Numbered from the stretch's first letter, positions 8,628 to 18,144 are shown. The stretch is 64,000 nucleotides of DNA from Verrucomicrobiia bacterium (GCA_026125285.1 JAHCLO010000001.1:372001-436000); one strand, 5' to 3'. Translations and numbers: made by a program. Notes: generated from the sequence alone by a model not told the origin.

Positions 8628-9740
8628 TTAGTTTGTCCGGTAGAAGTCCAGGATGGCGTCCGCTACCTGGTCGAGCTGCGCGGGGGTTAATTCCGGATAG
8701 ATCGGCAGGCTCAAAATGCGTTCGGCCTGGCGCTCGGTTTCAGGAAAATCTCCCGGCTGATGGCCGAGCATTCGCCCCACGGTCATCAGATGGATGGGCG
8801 TCGGATAATGAATTGCCGTGCCAATGCCGTGCTCGTCCAGATACCTCGCCAATTCATCCCGCTTGTCCGCCTGGATGACAAAAGTGTGATATACGCAGAA
8901 CTCGCCGCGGGGCTCCGCCGGACACCGAAGCCGCGCACAGCCCGCCAGCCGCCGGCGATAATGCTCCGCGTTGGCCCGCCGCCGCACGGTAATCTGCTCC
9001 AGATGTCTCAGCTTGACGCGCAGGATCGCGGCTTGCACCGAGTCCAGCCGGGAAACCATGCTGAATTCCAAGCAATCATTTCGATTGGGCTGGCCGTGAT
9101 TGCGCAACAATTTCACACGCTCGCAGACGCCGTCATCATCGGTGACCAGCACCCCTCCGTCGCCGCAAGCATTGAGGTTCTTCAGAGGATGCAGACTGAA
9201 GCAACCGATTCGTGCCCAGCTACCAACCGGACGTCCGTCCAGCTTTGCCCCCACGGCTTGGGCGGCATCCTCAATCACTTCCAATCCATGTTGCTGCGCC
9301 ACCGCCAGCAGTTCCGGCATCGCCGCCGGTTTGCCGGTCAGATGCACGGGAATAATGGCGCGCGTGCGCGGCGTAATGGCGCGGGCAACAGCGGCAGGGT
9401 CGAGATTCATATCGGACCGCACGTCGGCAAACCTGGGGATCGCTCCTGCCAGCGCGATACAACTCGCGCTGGCCAGGTAGGAATTGGGCGCCGTAATGAC
9501 TTCATCCCCCGGTCCAATCCCCAGACACCTCAACGCCAGAACCAAGGCGTCGGTGCCGGAATTGACCCCGATGGCGTGCCTGACCCCGCAGAGCGCGGCA
9601 AACTCCTGTTCAAAGCGCCCGGTTTCCTCGCCCAGAATGAATTGCCCCGAATCCAACACGCCGCCTACGGCCTGGAGGATTTCCTCGCGCAACGGCTGGT
9701 GTTGTCCGGCCAGATTGACATAAGGAATCCGTGCGTTCAT
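8628..9740 (-). CDS. DegT/DnrJ/EryC1/StrS aminotransferase (second paralogue)
   Basis: A 370-residue PLP enzyme starting at the ATG at 9740 (MNARIPYVNLAGQHQPL). The frame is open further upstream, but that part overlaps the previous gene and reads as noise. GVNSGTDALVLALRCLGIGP is the phosphate loop, EVIEDAAQAVGAKLDG carries the pyridine Asp, and FSLHPLKNLNACGDGG carries the catalytic Lys. It has the same fold as the downstream neighbour with many differences, so this is not a recent duplication. It starts 4 nt after the E1 beta stop, which points to coupled translation. Likely substrate: a nucleotide-bound keto sugar. Confidence 0.93.
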   Translation of the reverse strand: MNARIPYVNLAGQHQPLREEILQAVGGVLDSGQFILGEETGRFEQEFAALCGVRHAIGVNSGTDALVLALRCLGIGPGDEVITAPNSYLASASCIALAGAIPRFADVRSDMNLDPAAVARAITPRTRAIIPVHLTGKPAAMPELLAVAQQHGLEVIEDAAQAVGAKLDGRPVGSWARIGCFSLHPLKNLNACGDGGVLVTDDDGVCERVKLLRNHGQPNRNDCLEFSMVSRLDSVQAAILRVKLRHLEQITVRRRANAEHYRRRLAGCARLRCPAEPRGEFCVYHTFVIQADKRDELARYLDEHGIGTAIHYPTPIHLMTVGRMLGHQPGDFPETERQAERILSLPIYPELTPAQLDQVADAILDFYRTN

Positions 9741-9744
9741 GGGA

Positions 9745-10821
9745 TCAAAACGGTCCGGGAAACTCCAAATTGGGCACGTCCACCGGGCCGGGCCGCTTGG
9801 GGAAATGCGTGGCGTGTTCCAGCCCGCGCCCCACCAATTTGCCGACGGCCACGAACACATCGCGATCCGATGGATAGAAAACCTCCGCCAACGCGGCCGA
9901 ACTCGGCGAGGGGCAATCCGGCCAGGTGACGCGCACGGGCGGGGCCATCAGCGGGAGCCCCGCCTCGCACACGCGTGCCACAACCTCCCCGGCAAAGCCG
10001 CAATGCCGTGAGTCGTCATCCACCACCACCAGTCGTCGGGTCTTGCGCACGGAATCGGCGATCGTTTCGAAATCCAGCGGGTTCAGGCACCGCACATCCA
10101 CGACGTCAAATTCGATGTGGGCGTGGGCGGCGGCGAAATCCGCGGCGCGCATGGCTTCGATCACCGAATGGGCGCTGGCCACCACGGTCACATCGCCGCC
10201 CGTTCGGGCCACGCGGCATTTACCCAAAGGGGTGCGGTGATACCCGGTCGGCACCGGCCCGCGCATCCCGTGCAGCCAGCGGTGTTCGAGGAAGATCACC
10301 GGATTCTCGTCCTCTACACTGGCGATAAACATCCCTTTGGCGTCGGCGGGCGACGCGGGTGCGACGACTTTCAACCCTGGAATATGCGCGAACCAGGAAC
10401 TCAGACTTTGGGCGTGTTGCGGTCCCTGTCCCCACCCACGGCCAATGATCATGCGGATGACAATTGGCACGGTTCCGCCGCGGCCATCGAACATGTAAAA
10501 CCACTTGGCAGCCTGGTTTACGATTTGTTCGAGGCTCAACAAGGCAAAATCCACTCTTTGATGAGTCAGGATCGGGCGCCTCCCACCCAGCGCGGCACCA
10601 ATCACCAGACCCGTCAGTGCGTTCTCGGATAACGGCGCATCCAGCACGCGATCGGCCCCAAACTCCGACGCCAGGCCGGTGGTGGTGCCGAAGATCCCCT
10701 TGGGATCCGGCACCCCCAAACCGATGACGAAGACTCGTGGGTCACGTTGCAGACAGACGGCGGTGGCATCGCGGATGGCTTCCGCGAAGGATAATTCCCG
10801 AGTTTCCGCCGATCCATTCAT
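9745..10821 (-). CDS. TPP-dependent E1 beta subunit (transketolase-like), orphan pair
   Basis: A 358-residue homologue of the beta chain of 2-oxoacid dehydrogenases (PdhB/AcoB type). DAPLSENALTGLVIGAALGG is the conserved Glu-containing cofactor region, and QIVNQAAKW and AHIPGLKVVAPASPADAKG are standard motifs. The C-terminal transketolase domain (VTVVASAHSVIEAM) is present. It overlaps the alpha-chain gene by 4 nt (10818-10821). Unlike the second E1 set at 48-51 kb there is no E2 next to it. Within a sugar operon it probably forms an alpha/beta enzyme that decarboxylates a keto acid or transfers a two-carbon unit rather than feeding acetyl-CoA; that is inference. Confidence 0.88.
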   Translation of the reverse strand: MNGSAETRELSFAEAIRDATAVCLQRDPRVFVIGLGVPDPKGIFGTTTGLASEFGADRVLDAPLSENALTGLVIGAALGGRRPILTHQRVDFALLSLEQIVNQAAKWFYMFDGRGGTVPIVIRMIIGRGWGQGPQHAQSLSSWFAHIPGLKVVAPASPADAKGMFIASVEDENPVIFLEHRWLHGMRGPVPTGYHRTPLGKCRVARTGGDVTVVASAHSVIEAMRAADFAAAHAHIEFDVVDVRCLNPLDFETIADSVRKTRRLVVVDDDSRHCGFAGEVVARVCEAGLPLMAPPVRVTWPDCPSPSSAALAEVFYPSDRDVFVAVGKLVGRGLEHATHFPKRPGPVDVPNLEFPGPF

Positions 10822-11855
10822 GGTGCGAACACTCCTCGAGGCAGGGTTTCGGGCGACGGACGAACGCCGGCGCGCACCGCTTCGATGACCGCGTCAATGT
10901 CCTGCCTCTGGCGCTGTTCGGCCAAGTCCAGTTCGGCCTCGAGTCCGGGTTGCGCGGCGATTAGTCGCGCGCGGGAGATTGCCAACGGATCGCGCATGGA
11001 CCAATGCTCGATCTCCGCCTGATTGCGGTAGTTCAGATGATCGTCCTGCGCCGGACCACAGTGTTCGTAGTAGCGCCAGGTAGCGAATTCCACCACGCAA
11101 GGCCGGCCCGGATCGGCGTGCATAGCGGCCAGCGCCTCGCCCGTCACACGGCACACCGCCTCCACGTCGTTGCCGTCGCCGGAGAAATAATGGCAGCCAT
11201 GACTCCGCACATAATCGGAGAATCGGAAGTCGGGTGACCGCCGCGGCGCAAGCGGTGTGTAAACCGAGAAACCGTTGTTTTCGCAAATAAACAACAGCGG
11301 CACGCGCAGCACGCAGGCGAGATTGAGGGTTTCCGTGAAGACACCTTCTTCCGTGGCCCCTTCGCCAAAAAACGCAACCGTCCGCGCGTTCCCCCCGCAC
11401 TGCTTGTCCGCCAATGCGAGCCCCAAGGCAATCGGCAGCGTGCTGCCGACGATCGGCACCGCCCCCCAGAAGCCCGAATCGCGATCCATCAAGTGCATCG
11501 AGCCACCCCGGCCGCCGCAACAGCCATCCGCCCGCCCATACAACTCCGCGATCATCGCGCGGACATTGCCGCCTTTGGCCAGATAATGGCCATGTGAACG
11601 ATGCGCGCTCATCACCTTGTCGGCCGGCTGCAAATGCGCGCACACTCCCACGGCCACGGCTTCCTGCCCGATGCTTAAATGCACCGGACAGCGCATCTCC
11701 TGTTCCCGATAGCGTTCCGCGATGCGTCGTTCAATGACGCGAATGCGCAGCATTTCCAGGTGCAGGTGTTTGAGATCGGGGGGAACACCCGTTCCGTACG
11801 CGAGCGCCGGATTGCTGGAAGGCTTCGGTGAGGGGGACATTTCCTTCAACCTCAC
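10818..11855 (-). CDS. TPP-dependent E1 alpha subunit, orphan pair
   Basis: A 345-residue alpha chain. The region GRADGCCGGRGGSMHLMD and the TPP/Mg motif FFGEGATEEG followed by FICENNGFS about 30 residues later are typical; GEG replaces the usual GDG. ISRARLIAAQPGLEAEL near the end is the usual C-terminal helix. It overlaps both the beta gene downstream and the SDR gene upstream by 4 nt, so the three are tightly coupled. There is no lipoyl carrier or E2 in this operon. It forms a heterotetramer with the beta subunit in known relatives. Confidence 0.88.
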   Translation of the reverse strand: MRLKEMSPSPKPSSNPALAYGTGVPPDLKHLHLEMLRIRVIERRIAERYREQEMRCPVHLSIGQEAVAVGVCAHLQPADKVMSAHRSHGHYLAKGGNVRAMIAELYGRADGCCGGRGGSMHLMDRDSGFWGAVPIVGSTLPIALGLALADKQCGGNARTVAFFGEGATEEGVFTETLNLACVLRVPLLFICENNGFSVYTPLAPRRSPDFRFSDYVRSHGCHYFSGDGNDVEAVCRVTGEALAAMHADPGRPCVVEFATWRYYEHCGPAQDDHLNYRNQAEIEHWSMRDPLAISRARLIAAQPGLEAELDLAEQRQRQDIDAVIEAVRAGVRPSPETLPRGVFAP

Positions 11856-12871
11856 TTGACCCGGAGTTCCTGCATCCGCTTGATGTTGGACAGGCGCGTG
11901 TTGTTCAGCGGGTCGGGAATCTTGCCGGCGCGATACGCGGCGGCGATGTCCCGAACGGCATCCTCGAGGGTGAAACGGGTTTCGAATCCGAGCACCTGCC
12001 GGACCTTGTCCGAGTTTACGTGGTACGACCGGTTGTCGTTTGACGGCGTGTATTCCAGCTCGATCGTGGGGTCGCCCAGCGTAGCGCGCACCAGCGTGGC
12101 AATGTCCTCCACGGAACGGTTTTGAAAACCCACATTGAAGGCCTCGCGATCAACCTTGGCCCCCGGCGCTTCGAGGAAAGCGTGATAGGCGCGCACCATG
12201 TCCAGGATGTGGAGGTTCGGCCGGAGTTGTTTGCCGCCAAAAATGCGAATCTTGTGATTCACCAGCGCATGGATGGTGAGGATGTTGACCGTGAGGTCCA
12301 AGCGCAATCGCGGTGCGTAGCCGCACAGGGTTGAAGGGCGAAGGATCACGCGTTCCATGCCCCTTACCCGAGGATGGGCGAGCAGATCGCGTTCGCAATC
12401 CAGCTTGAACCGTGAATAATCCGTGAGGGGCAGCGGTTCAGCATCTTCCCGCACGTCCGGGGTTTCTTTCACCCCGTAAATGGAGGAGGAACTGGCGTAA
12501 ATGAACCGCTTCACCCCCTGGTCAATCGCCCCCTGCAACAAACCGGCGAATGCGTCGTAGTTGATGGATTTGCCGAGCGCAGGGTCGAGTTCGAAACTGG
12601 GGTCGTTGGAGATGCAGGCCAGATGGATCACCGCGTCCACTCCGTCCAGCGCCGGCTTGAGCCTGGTGCTGTCGCGGATGTCCAGTTCCATGCGTTCCAA
12701 TTGGGGATGCTGATTGCAGTCGTCAAAAACGTCGCGGCCATACCAGAACACATCCACCACCTTGACGTGATAGCCCTGCTTCAGCAGCGAAGGCACCAAG
12801 GCACTGCCCACGTAACCGCCGCCGCCCGTGACCAGAATTGTTTTGAATCCGTTGGGATTTTGACTGCTCAT
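11852..12871 (-). CDS. NAD-dependent epimerase/dehydratase (extended SDR)
   Basis: A 339-residue extended SDR. ILVTGGGGYVGSALVPSL is the GxxGxxG NAD-binding loop, IHLACISNDPSF follows the third strand, ASSSSIYG provides the catalytic Ser, and YSRFK provides the YxxxK pair. The family epimerises, dehydrates or reduces nucleotide sugars. It overlaps the E1 alpha gene by 4 nt, so it probably works on the same intermediate. The exact reaction cannot be read. Confidence 0.9.
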   Translation of the reverse strand: MSSQNPNGFKTILVTGGGGYVGSALVPSLLKQGYHVKVVDVFWYGRDVFDDCNQHPQLERMELDIRDSTRLKPALDGVDAVIHLACISNDPSFELDPALGKSINYDAFAGLLQGAIDQGVKRFIYASSSSIYGVKETPDVREDAEPLPLTDYSRFKLDCERDLLAHPRVRGMERVILRPSTLCGYAPRLRLDLTVNILTIHALVNHKIRIFGGKQLRPNLHILDMVRAYHAFLEAPGAKVDREAFNVGFQNRSVEDIATLVRATLGDPTIELEYTPSNDNRSYHVNSDKVRQVLGFETRFTLEDAVRDIAAAYRAGKIPDPLNNTRLSNIKRMQELRVK

Positions 12872-12947
12872 GAATTTGCCGCTTAAAGCGCGAGTAATTT
12901 AGAGAACCGCTGGCCGCACACAAGTTTTTTGGCCGGCGGCCGGCCGC

Positions 12948-14471
12948 CTACTTCATGAGCGAGGTAATGTGGCGAAAGAGGCTGGCCGGTTCAATGAAGC
13001 TGCGGTGACCCATGATGGTGCAGGCTTCCGCACCGACCACGTTGGCAATGAAGCCCAGCACCTCGGGGGAAACCCCGGAGGCGACGCAAGGCGCGGTCAA
13101 ACCGAGCACGGCGTCGCCCGCGCCCACCCGGTCCACCACGCGGATGGCAAAGGCCGGCACGTGAAACAATCCCGCCTGACGATCATGGACGACACAACCG
13201 GCACTGCCGCGCGTGACCACAAAATTCCGGGTCGCGATCTTCTCCGCCAGACCTTTGGCCAGGTCGCGGATGTCTCCGACCGCCCGGCGGGTGTCGAGGC
13301 GCACCTCCGGTTCGCCAATGGAAACATAGTCGGCGCGCGGATACTTGGAGATGGTGTTCAGCCCCCGATTGCCCGCGTTCGTCTGGGTATTCACCGCGAG
13401 GAAGCGGGCGTTTTCACACACCAAGCGCACCGCCCGGTCACCCATCAAGCCATGGCCGTAGTCAGCGACAATGACGACGTCGTACTGCGACAACCGACTT
13501 TCCAGTTCCCGGCAGAACTCCGCCTCCTTTTCGGCCAGGGCGGCGTCATTGCGCATGACATATACCTCGAACAGCTTGACTGCCTGATACTCCTCGAGAA
13601 AGCGGCGCTTAAGAATCGTGGGGGCGCCCGGTAGCCGAATAAAATGGGGCGCGATGTTACGGTGGAGTTTCGCCGCAATGAACTCCTCGAAGGTATCCAC
13701 GGTGCCGAGCGCGCTGACCAGGCAGACGTGATCGCAAAAATTGGCGACGTGGTTGGCGATCGCCAGCGCCCCGCCGATGTATTGCTCGGTCCGGTTGTGC
13801 AACGCCACCAGCACGGGTTCCTTGCCGGATTTTCCCATCACGGAACAAAACTGGTATTCGTCAATGATACTTTCGCCGATGATCAGCACCTTCAGTTTGC
13901 GGATGGCCTGCAAATGACCGACGATTTCTTCCGGAGTGTGCCGCGCGCGGAATTGCTCCAAAAAGGCCTTGGTCTCAGGGGTGAACACATCAATGAAGCG
14001 GTTGATCAAGGTCGAGGCGCTGAAAGTCTCCTCGTCCGTCAAAACCAATTCGCCGCCACATGCCTTGACCGCTTCGGCTTCCCGGTCAATGGCATCAGTG
14101 TGATCCCGCTTGCCGGACTCGCGCACCAGGCCCTTGACATAACAATTCGGTCGCAGCCGTTCGATGGTTTCCACCGCGGTGGGCCATTCGTTGATCGCCA
14201 CAAAGTCCACGCACGCCAGGGAGGCCAGCGCTTCGGCGCGCAGTCGTTCGGGGAAGGCGGGCCGGTGTGGGCCCTTGTTCACGAACCGGTCCGGCGTCAG
14301 CGTCACCACCAGCACGTCGCCGTGTTTGCGCGCCGCCTCCAGGTGTTTGATGTGCCCGATGTGCAGCAGGTCAAAAACACCGTGACAATGCACGACGCGC
14401 CTGCCCTCCGCCCGCAGCGTGGCCAGGGTTGCCGCCAGGTCGTCAATTCGTCGGATTTTGTTGCCGGTCAT
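12948..14471 (-). CDS. Nucleotidyltransferase-PfkB kinase fusion (HldE-like, domains reversed)
   Basis: A 507-residue bifunctional protein from the ATG at 14471; ATGs at 14498 and 14540 are alternatives. Residues about 10-150 form a cytidylyl/adenylyl-transferase domain with HGVFDLLHIGHIKHLEAA (HxGH motif). Residues about 180-500 form a PfkB-type sugar kinase with ILKRRFLEEYQAVKLFEV and the anion-hole motif VDRVGAGDAVLGL. E. coli HldE has kinase first and transferase second; here the order is reversed. The natural reading is phosphorylation and nucleotide activation of one sugar. The next gene starts 76 nt downstream, a wider gap than elsewhere in the operon. Confidence 0.85.
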   Translation of the reverse strand: MTGNKIRRIDDLAATLATLRAEGRRVVHCHGVFDLLHIGHIKHLEAARKHGDVLVVTLTPDRFVNKGPHRPAFPERLRAEALASLACVDFVAINEWPTAVETIERLRPNCYVKGLVRESGKRDHTDAIDREAEAVKACGGELVLTDEETFSASTLINRFIDVFTPETKAFLEQFRARHTPEEIVGHLQAIRKLKVLIIGESIIDEYQFCSVMGKSGKEPVLVALHNRTEQYIGGALAIANHVANFCDHVCLVSALGTVDTFEEFIAAKLHRNIAPHFIRLPGAPTILKRRFLEEYQAVKLFEVYVMRNDAALAEKEAEFCRELESRLSQYDVVIVADYGHGLMGDRAVRLVCENARFLAVNTQTNAGNRGLNTISKYPRADYVSIGEPEVRLDTRRAVGDIRDLAKGLAEKIATRNFVVTRGSAGCVVHDRQAGLFHVPAFAIRVVDRVGAGDAVLGLTAPCVASGVSPEVLGFIANVVGAEACTIMGHRSFIEPASLFRHITSLMK

Positions 14472-14686
14472 TTCTCGCGTTTCCTGTTGGTGGTTCATCT
14501 GGCGCCAGCCCCTTGCGGCCGCGTTCTGCCCCATTGGCACCGGTCAGGGATCAAGCCACCTCTGCTCAATAATTCCCACACCCGATGCGTTGGATCGCCA
14601 GCACGGGTAGAATTTCAATTTCGCCAAGGAATCGCAAACCAATACTGCCTTCGGCCCTCACCAGCGCGGAATAACGGACGGGTGGG

Positions 14687-15886
14687 TCAGAGTTGACTCG
14701 CCGCCAGTCGGGCGATCTCTTCGCCAATTGCCAGCGAAGCCGTTGCCGCCGGGCTGGGGGCGTTGAGCACATGCAAGGCCTTGCGCGATTGCTGAAAACA
14801 GAAGTCTTGAACGAGGGCGCCGTCAGGCGACATCGCCTGCGCGCGAACCCCCGCACCGCCGGGTTCAAGGTCCTCCAGCCGAATGTCCGGCACGAGGCGC
14901 TGGAGGGACTCGCAAAAAAGTCCCTTGCTGAAAGAGCGCTTCAGTTCCTCCCAACTCATGCGTTTGTGCTGGCCAAGAAAACGCCACAAACCAGCGAACG
15001 TCAGCGCGTCAAAGAGATCCGCCAAATTGACATCCGACTTGCGATAACCCTCGCGCGCGAAGGCGAGCACGGCGTTCGGGCCGGCCTCGATACCGCCATG
15101 AATCAACCGCGTGAAATGGACGCCCAGGAACGGGAACTGCGGGTCGGGCACGGGATAAATGAGATTGCGGACCAGATGCTGCCGCTCGGCCTTGATTTTG
15201 TAGTACTCCCCGCGAAACGGCACGATGCGGACGGCGCGCGTTTCGCCCGCCAGTTCCCCTACGCGGTCGCAATGCAGCCCAGCGCAGTTGATCAGCAGGT
15301 CCGCTTCGTGGTCGCCCGCCGTGGAATGCACCTGCCAGCCGCCCGCCCGCGATTGCAGTCCGGTGACTTTTGCCTGCGTGACCACACGTCCGCCTTGTTC
15401 GCCAATCTTGCGCTGCAACACTTCGCAGACCTTCAGGTAATCCACGATGCCCTCCTGCGGAACGTGCAGGGCGGCAATCCCGCCCACGTGTGGTTCGATT
15501 TCCCGCATCTGCTCGCGGTTCAGAAGGCGCAGGTCCTGCAAGCCGTTTTGCTGTCCGCGCTCGTGCAAAGCATGCAAACGCGGCAACTCCGATTCGTCCA
15601 CTGCCACGACCAGTTTTCCGCAAATCTCGTGAGGCACTTCGTTCTCGCGGCAAAACGCCACCAACTCCTGAATCCCGTTGACCGCCATTCGGGCCTTGAC
15701 GGAGCCAGGCTTGTAGTAAAGGCCCGCATGCAGCACGCCGCTGTTGTGACCGGATTGATGCCTGCATACGCCGGACTCCTTTTCCAAAACGGTGATTTGG
15801 GCACTGGGCAACTGCCGCCCCAGTTTGAATGCCGTGGCGAGACCGACGATGCCCCCGCCGATGATGATGATGCGCTGAGAACCCAC
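14687..15886 (-). CDS. lhgO: L-2-hydroxyglutarate oxidase-like FAD enzyme
   Basis: A 399-residue FAD protein of the DAO superfamily. IIIIGGGIVGLATAFKLG is the dinucleotide-binding loop, and VCRHQSGHNSGVLHAGLYY is the characteristic LhgO signature. LINCAGLHCDRVGELAG also fits. LhgO oxidises L-2-hydroxyglutarate to 2-oxoglutarate, passing electrons to the quinone pool. It is the first gene of the minus run and lies 215 nt before the fusion gene. It may be a housekeeping gene beside the cluster or may oxidise a hydroxy-acid intermediate of it. A plus-strand frame of 444 codons opposite it is a shadow. Confidence 0.88.
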   Translation of the reverse strand: MGSQRIIIIGGGIVGLATAFKLGRQLPSAQITVLEKESGVCRHQSGHNSGVLHAGLYYKPGSVKARMAVNGIQELVAFCRENEVPHEICGKLVVAVDESELPRLHALHERGQQNGLQDLRLLNREQMREIEPHVGGIAALHVPQEGIVDYLKVCEVLQRKIGEQGGRVVTQAKVTGLQSRAGGWQVHSTAGDHEADLLINCAGLHCDRVGELAGETRAVRIVPFRGEYYKIKAERQHLVRNLIYPVPDPQFPFLGVHFTRLIHGGIEAGPNAVLAFAREGYRKSDVNLADLFDALTFAGLWRFLGQHKRMSWEELKRSFSKGLFCESLQRLVPDIRLEDLEPGGAGVRAQAMSPDGALVQDFCFQQSRKALHVLNAPSPAATASLAIGEEIARLAASQL

Positions 15887-16014
15887 GATTTGTGCGAGGA
15901 TGCTGCGACACGGCAGGCAGGTTGGTCAAGGAGAACTCTGGATCGCGCGGGGACAAACGCGTCGCCCAACAGGAACGGCTTTGACAACCATTCCGGCAGC
16001 CGGATACTCCGCCC

Positions 16015-16986
16015 ATGCGAGTGCTGATTACCGGAATCACGGGGTTTGTGGGCAGCCACATGGCCGAATACGCCCTGGCCCAAGGGGCGGAGGTGTTCGG
16101 GGCCTGTCGCTGGCGGAGCAACACCGAGAATATCGAATCGCTCCGTTCCCGGCTGCATCTGGTGGAGGCGGATCTGCGGGACCAATCGTCCGTGCAGGAA
16201 ATGCTGGCGATCACCCGACCCGACTTTATTTTTCACTTGGCCGGCCAGAGTCAGGTGATGACCTCGTGGCATGCGCCGGTAGAGACACTGCAAACAAACG
16301 TCATCGGCCAGGTGCATTTGCTGGAGGCGGTCCGGCAACGCGGTGGCGATTTCCCACGAGTGTTGGTCGTGGGTTCGAGTGAGGAGTATGGGCTGGTGCA
16401 GGAACACGAACTGCCGGTGACCGAGGAACAACAACTGCGACCGCTTTCGCCGTACGCGGTGAGCAAGGTCGCGCAGGACTTGCTGGCGCACCAATACTAT
16501 CGCAGCTACGGAATCCCCTGCATCCGCGCGCGGGCGTTCAACCACGACGGTCCGCGCCGGGGGGAGGTGTTCGTGACCTCGGCCTTCGCGCGGCAGGTGG
16601 CTGAGATTGAGGCTGGAGCGTGCGAACCAGTAATCCTGGTGGGCAATCTGAAGGCGCGGCGCGACTACACAGACGTCCGTGACATCGTGCGCGGCTACTG
16701 GTTGTTGTTGGAGAAGGGCATGCCGGGCGAGGTGTACAATCTGTGTTCCGGCCATTCTCATGCCATTCAGGAAATCCTGGATTTCTTTCTGGAGAACGCC
16801 ACGGTACAGGGCATTGCGGTTCAGGAAGACCCCGCGCGATTGCGTCCGGCCGACGTGCCTAATCTCGTGGGCAGCGCGGCCAAAGTTCACGCAGCCACCG
16901 GTTGGAGTCCGACCATTTCCTTCGAGCAGATGTTGAGGGATGTTCTCGATTACTGGCGCGAGCGCGGGCAACGCTCCCAACGGTAA
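16015..16986 (+). CDS. GDP-mannose 4,6-dehydratase / GDP-6-deoxy-hexulose reductase-like SDR
   Basis: A 323-residue extended SDR. VLITGITGFVGSHMAEYAL is the NAD(P) loop, FHLAGQSQVMTSW and VVGSSEEYGLVQEHELPVTE are standard for the Gmd/Rmd group, and YAVSK is the catalytic YxxxK. RAFNHDGPRRGEVFVTSAFA closely matches that group. It is divergent from lhgO, with about 130 nt between them holding both promoters. It implies synthesis of a 6-deoxy sugar such as GDP-D-rhamnose for the surface glycan. I cannot tell dehydratase from reductase with certainty. Confidence 0.85.
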   Translation: MRVLITGITGFVGSHMAEYALAQGAEVFGACRWRSNTENIESLRSRLHLVEADLRDQSSVQEMLAITRPDFIFHLAGQSQVMTSWHAPVETLQTNVIGQVHLLEAVRQRGGDFPRVLVVGSSEEYGLVQEHELPVTEEQQLRPLSPYAVSKVAQDLLAHQYYRSYGIPCIRARAFNHDGPRRGEVFVTSAFARQVAEIEAGACEPVILVGNLKARRDYTDVRDIVRGYWLLLEKGMPGEVYNLCSGHSHAIQEILDFFLENATVQGIAVQEDPARLRPADVPNLVGSAAKVHAATGWSPTISFEQMLRDVLDYWRERGQRSQR

Positions 16987-17022
16987 AGTCCATCACCTGA
17001 AGATGACCTGGCCGAGGAACCG

Positions 17023-18144
17023 CTACGGAATCACCTGCGGCACGGCTTTCTCGCCCCGCGCCCTTGCTTCCAACCAGTCGCAGGCGACCGGCAGAATGTG
17101 ATCCCAGTGCATGGTTTTGGCGCGCTCCCAAGCGGCGTGCCGGTAGCGCTGATACCGGGCGTCATCACTCAGGAGGCGAATGATCTGGTCCGCCAAAGCC
17201 GCGGGAGTTTCCTTGTCCGCCACCAAGCCGGTCTGATCATGCAACGTGGATTCGCGCAGCCCCGCCACGGGATAGACGACCGCCGGTGTTCCGTGCGCGT
17301 TGGCTTCGATCACGTTCAAGCCCCAGCCCTCTCGCAACGAGGTGTGCAGCAGCAGGTGCGCGTCGCGCAGGACCGCGTCCTTTTCCGTTTCGGGCAATCG
17401 CCCGGCGAAGCGCACTGCATCGCCCAATTGTAGTTCCGCGACCTCGCGCTTGAGTGCGGCTTCACATTCGCCGCCGCCCACAATGGTCATGCTTGCGGCA
17501 ACCCTGCGCCGGCGCAGTTCCGCCAAGGTTCGCAGACAATGCTCGACGCGTTTATTGGGCGCCAATCGCACGACCACCGCCAGCCGCAGTGGCGGCGTCA
17601 ACGGTTTGACATCCAACTCCGGCAAAGCGCGGGTATGAACCCCGTAACGAATGATGGTAACATTGTGAACGCCGCGCCGGTGCAGGTCATCGCGGGTGGA
17701 TTCGCACGCGGTCCAGAACGGCACCCGCCGATACAGCCAGTGCGCCATTCGATCCTGGCCCCGTCCTATGGCGCCCAATGGCCACGAGTAAAACGTGTCC
17801 CAGATGGGGCCGAGCACTTCGTGAAGGTAGGCCACACAATTGGTCCGGCACCACCACGGCGCGTACCACGCCAGCCCGTGATGTTGGTCCATCACCAGAT
17901 CAAACGGCTCTTGCCGGCGATACCACTGGATGGCCTTGAGAATGGAAGTGCCTTTGCCGCCGCCGCGGACGATGTGAATGTCGTCAATGATCTCGGTGGT
18001 GGGAACACCTGGAAATTCATAGGTGAACCAATAGACTTCATGTCCCCGTTGCGCGAGCGCCGCGAGATAAGCCTGCGTGACCCGTTCCGCTCCGCCGGCC
18101 AGCGGATTCTTTGGGTCCCGCCAGTTCAGCATCAAGAAGCGCAT
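17023..18144 (-). CDS. Glycosyltransferase family 4
   Basis: A 373-residue GT-B protein from the ATG at 18144 (MRFLMLNWRDPKNPLAGGAE); the frame is open a little further upstream without protein-like sequence. LAVVVRLAPNKRVEHCLRTL begins the nucleotide-sugar domain, and HTSLREGWGLNVIEANAHGT is the Glu-containing donor motif of GT4. It is a retaining transferase in known relatives. It converges with the Rmd-like gene (36-nt gap), so their 3' ends may overlap in the transcript. It follows the RfaE2-type gene by 103 nt. Confidence 0.9.
   Translation of the reverse strand: MRFLMLNWRDPKNPLAGGAERVTQAYLAALAQRGHEVYWFTYEFPGVPTTEIIDDIHIVRGGGKGTSILKAIQWYRRQEPFDLVMDQHHGLAWYAPWWCRTNCVAYLHEVLGPIWDTFYSWPLGAIGRGQDRMAHWLYRRVPFWTACESTRDDLHRRGVHNVTIIRYGVHTRALPELDVKPLTPPLRLAVVVRLAPNKRVEHCLRTLAELRRRRVAASMTIVGGGECEAALKREVAELQLGDAVRFAGRLPETEKDAVLRDAHLLLHTSLREGWGLNVIEANAHGTPAVVYPVAGLRESTLHDQTGLVADKETPAALADQIIRLLSDDARYQRYRHAAWERAKTMHWDHILPVACDWLEARARGEKAVPQVIP

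Noticed and set aside
12905..12945. GC-rich palindrome after the fusion gene considered as terminator
   Set aside because: On the transcript strand the stem is followed by A-rich sequence, not a T-tract.
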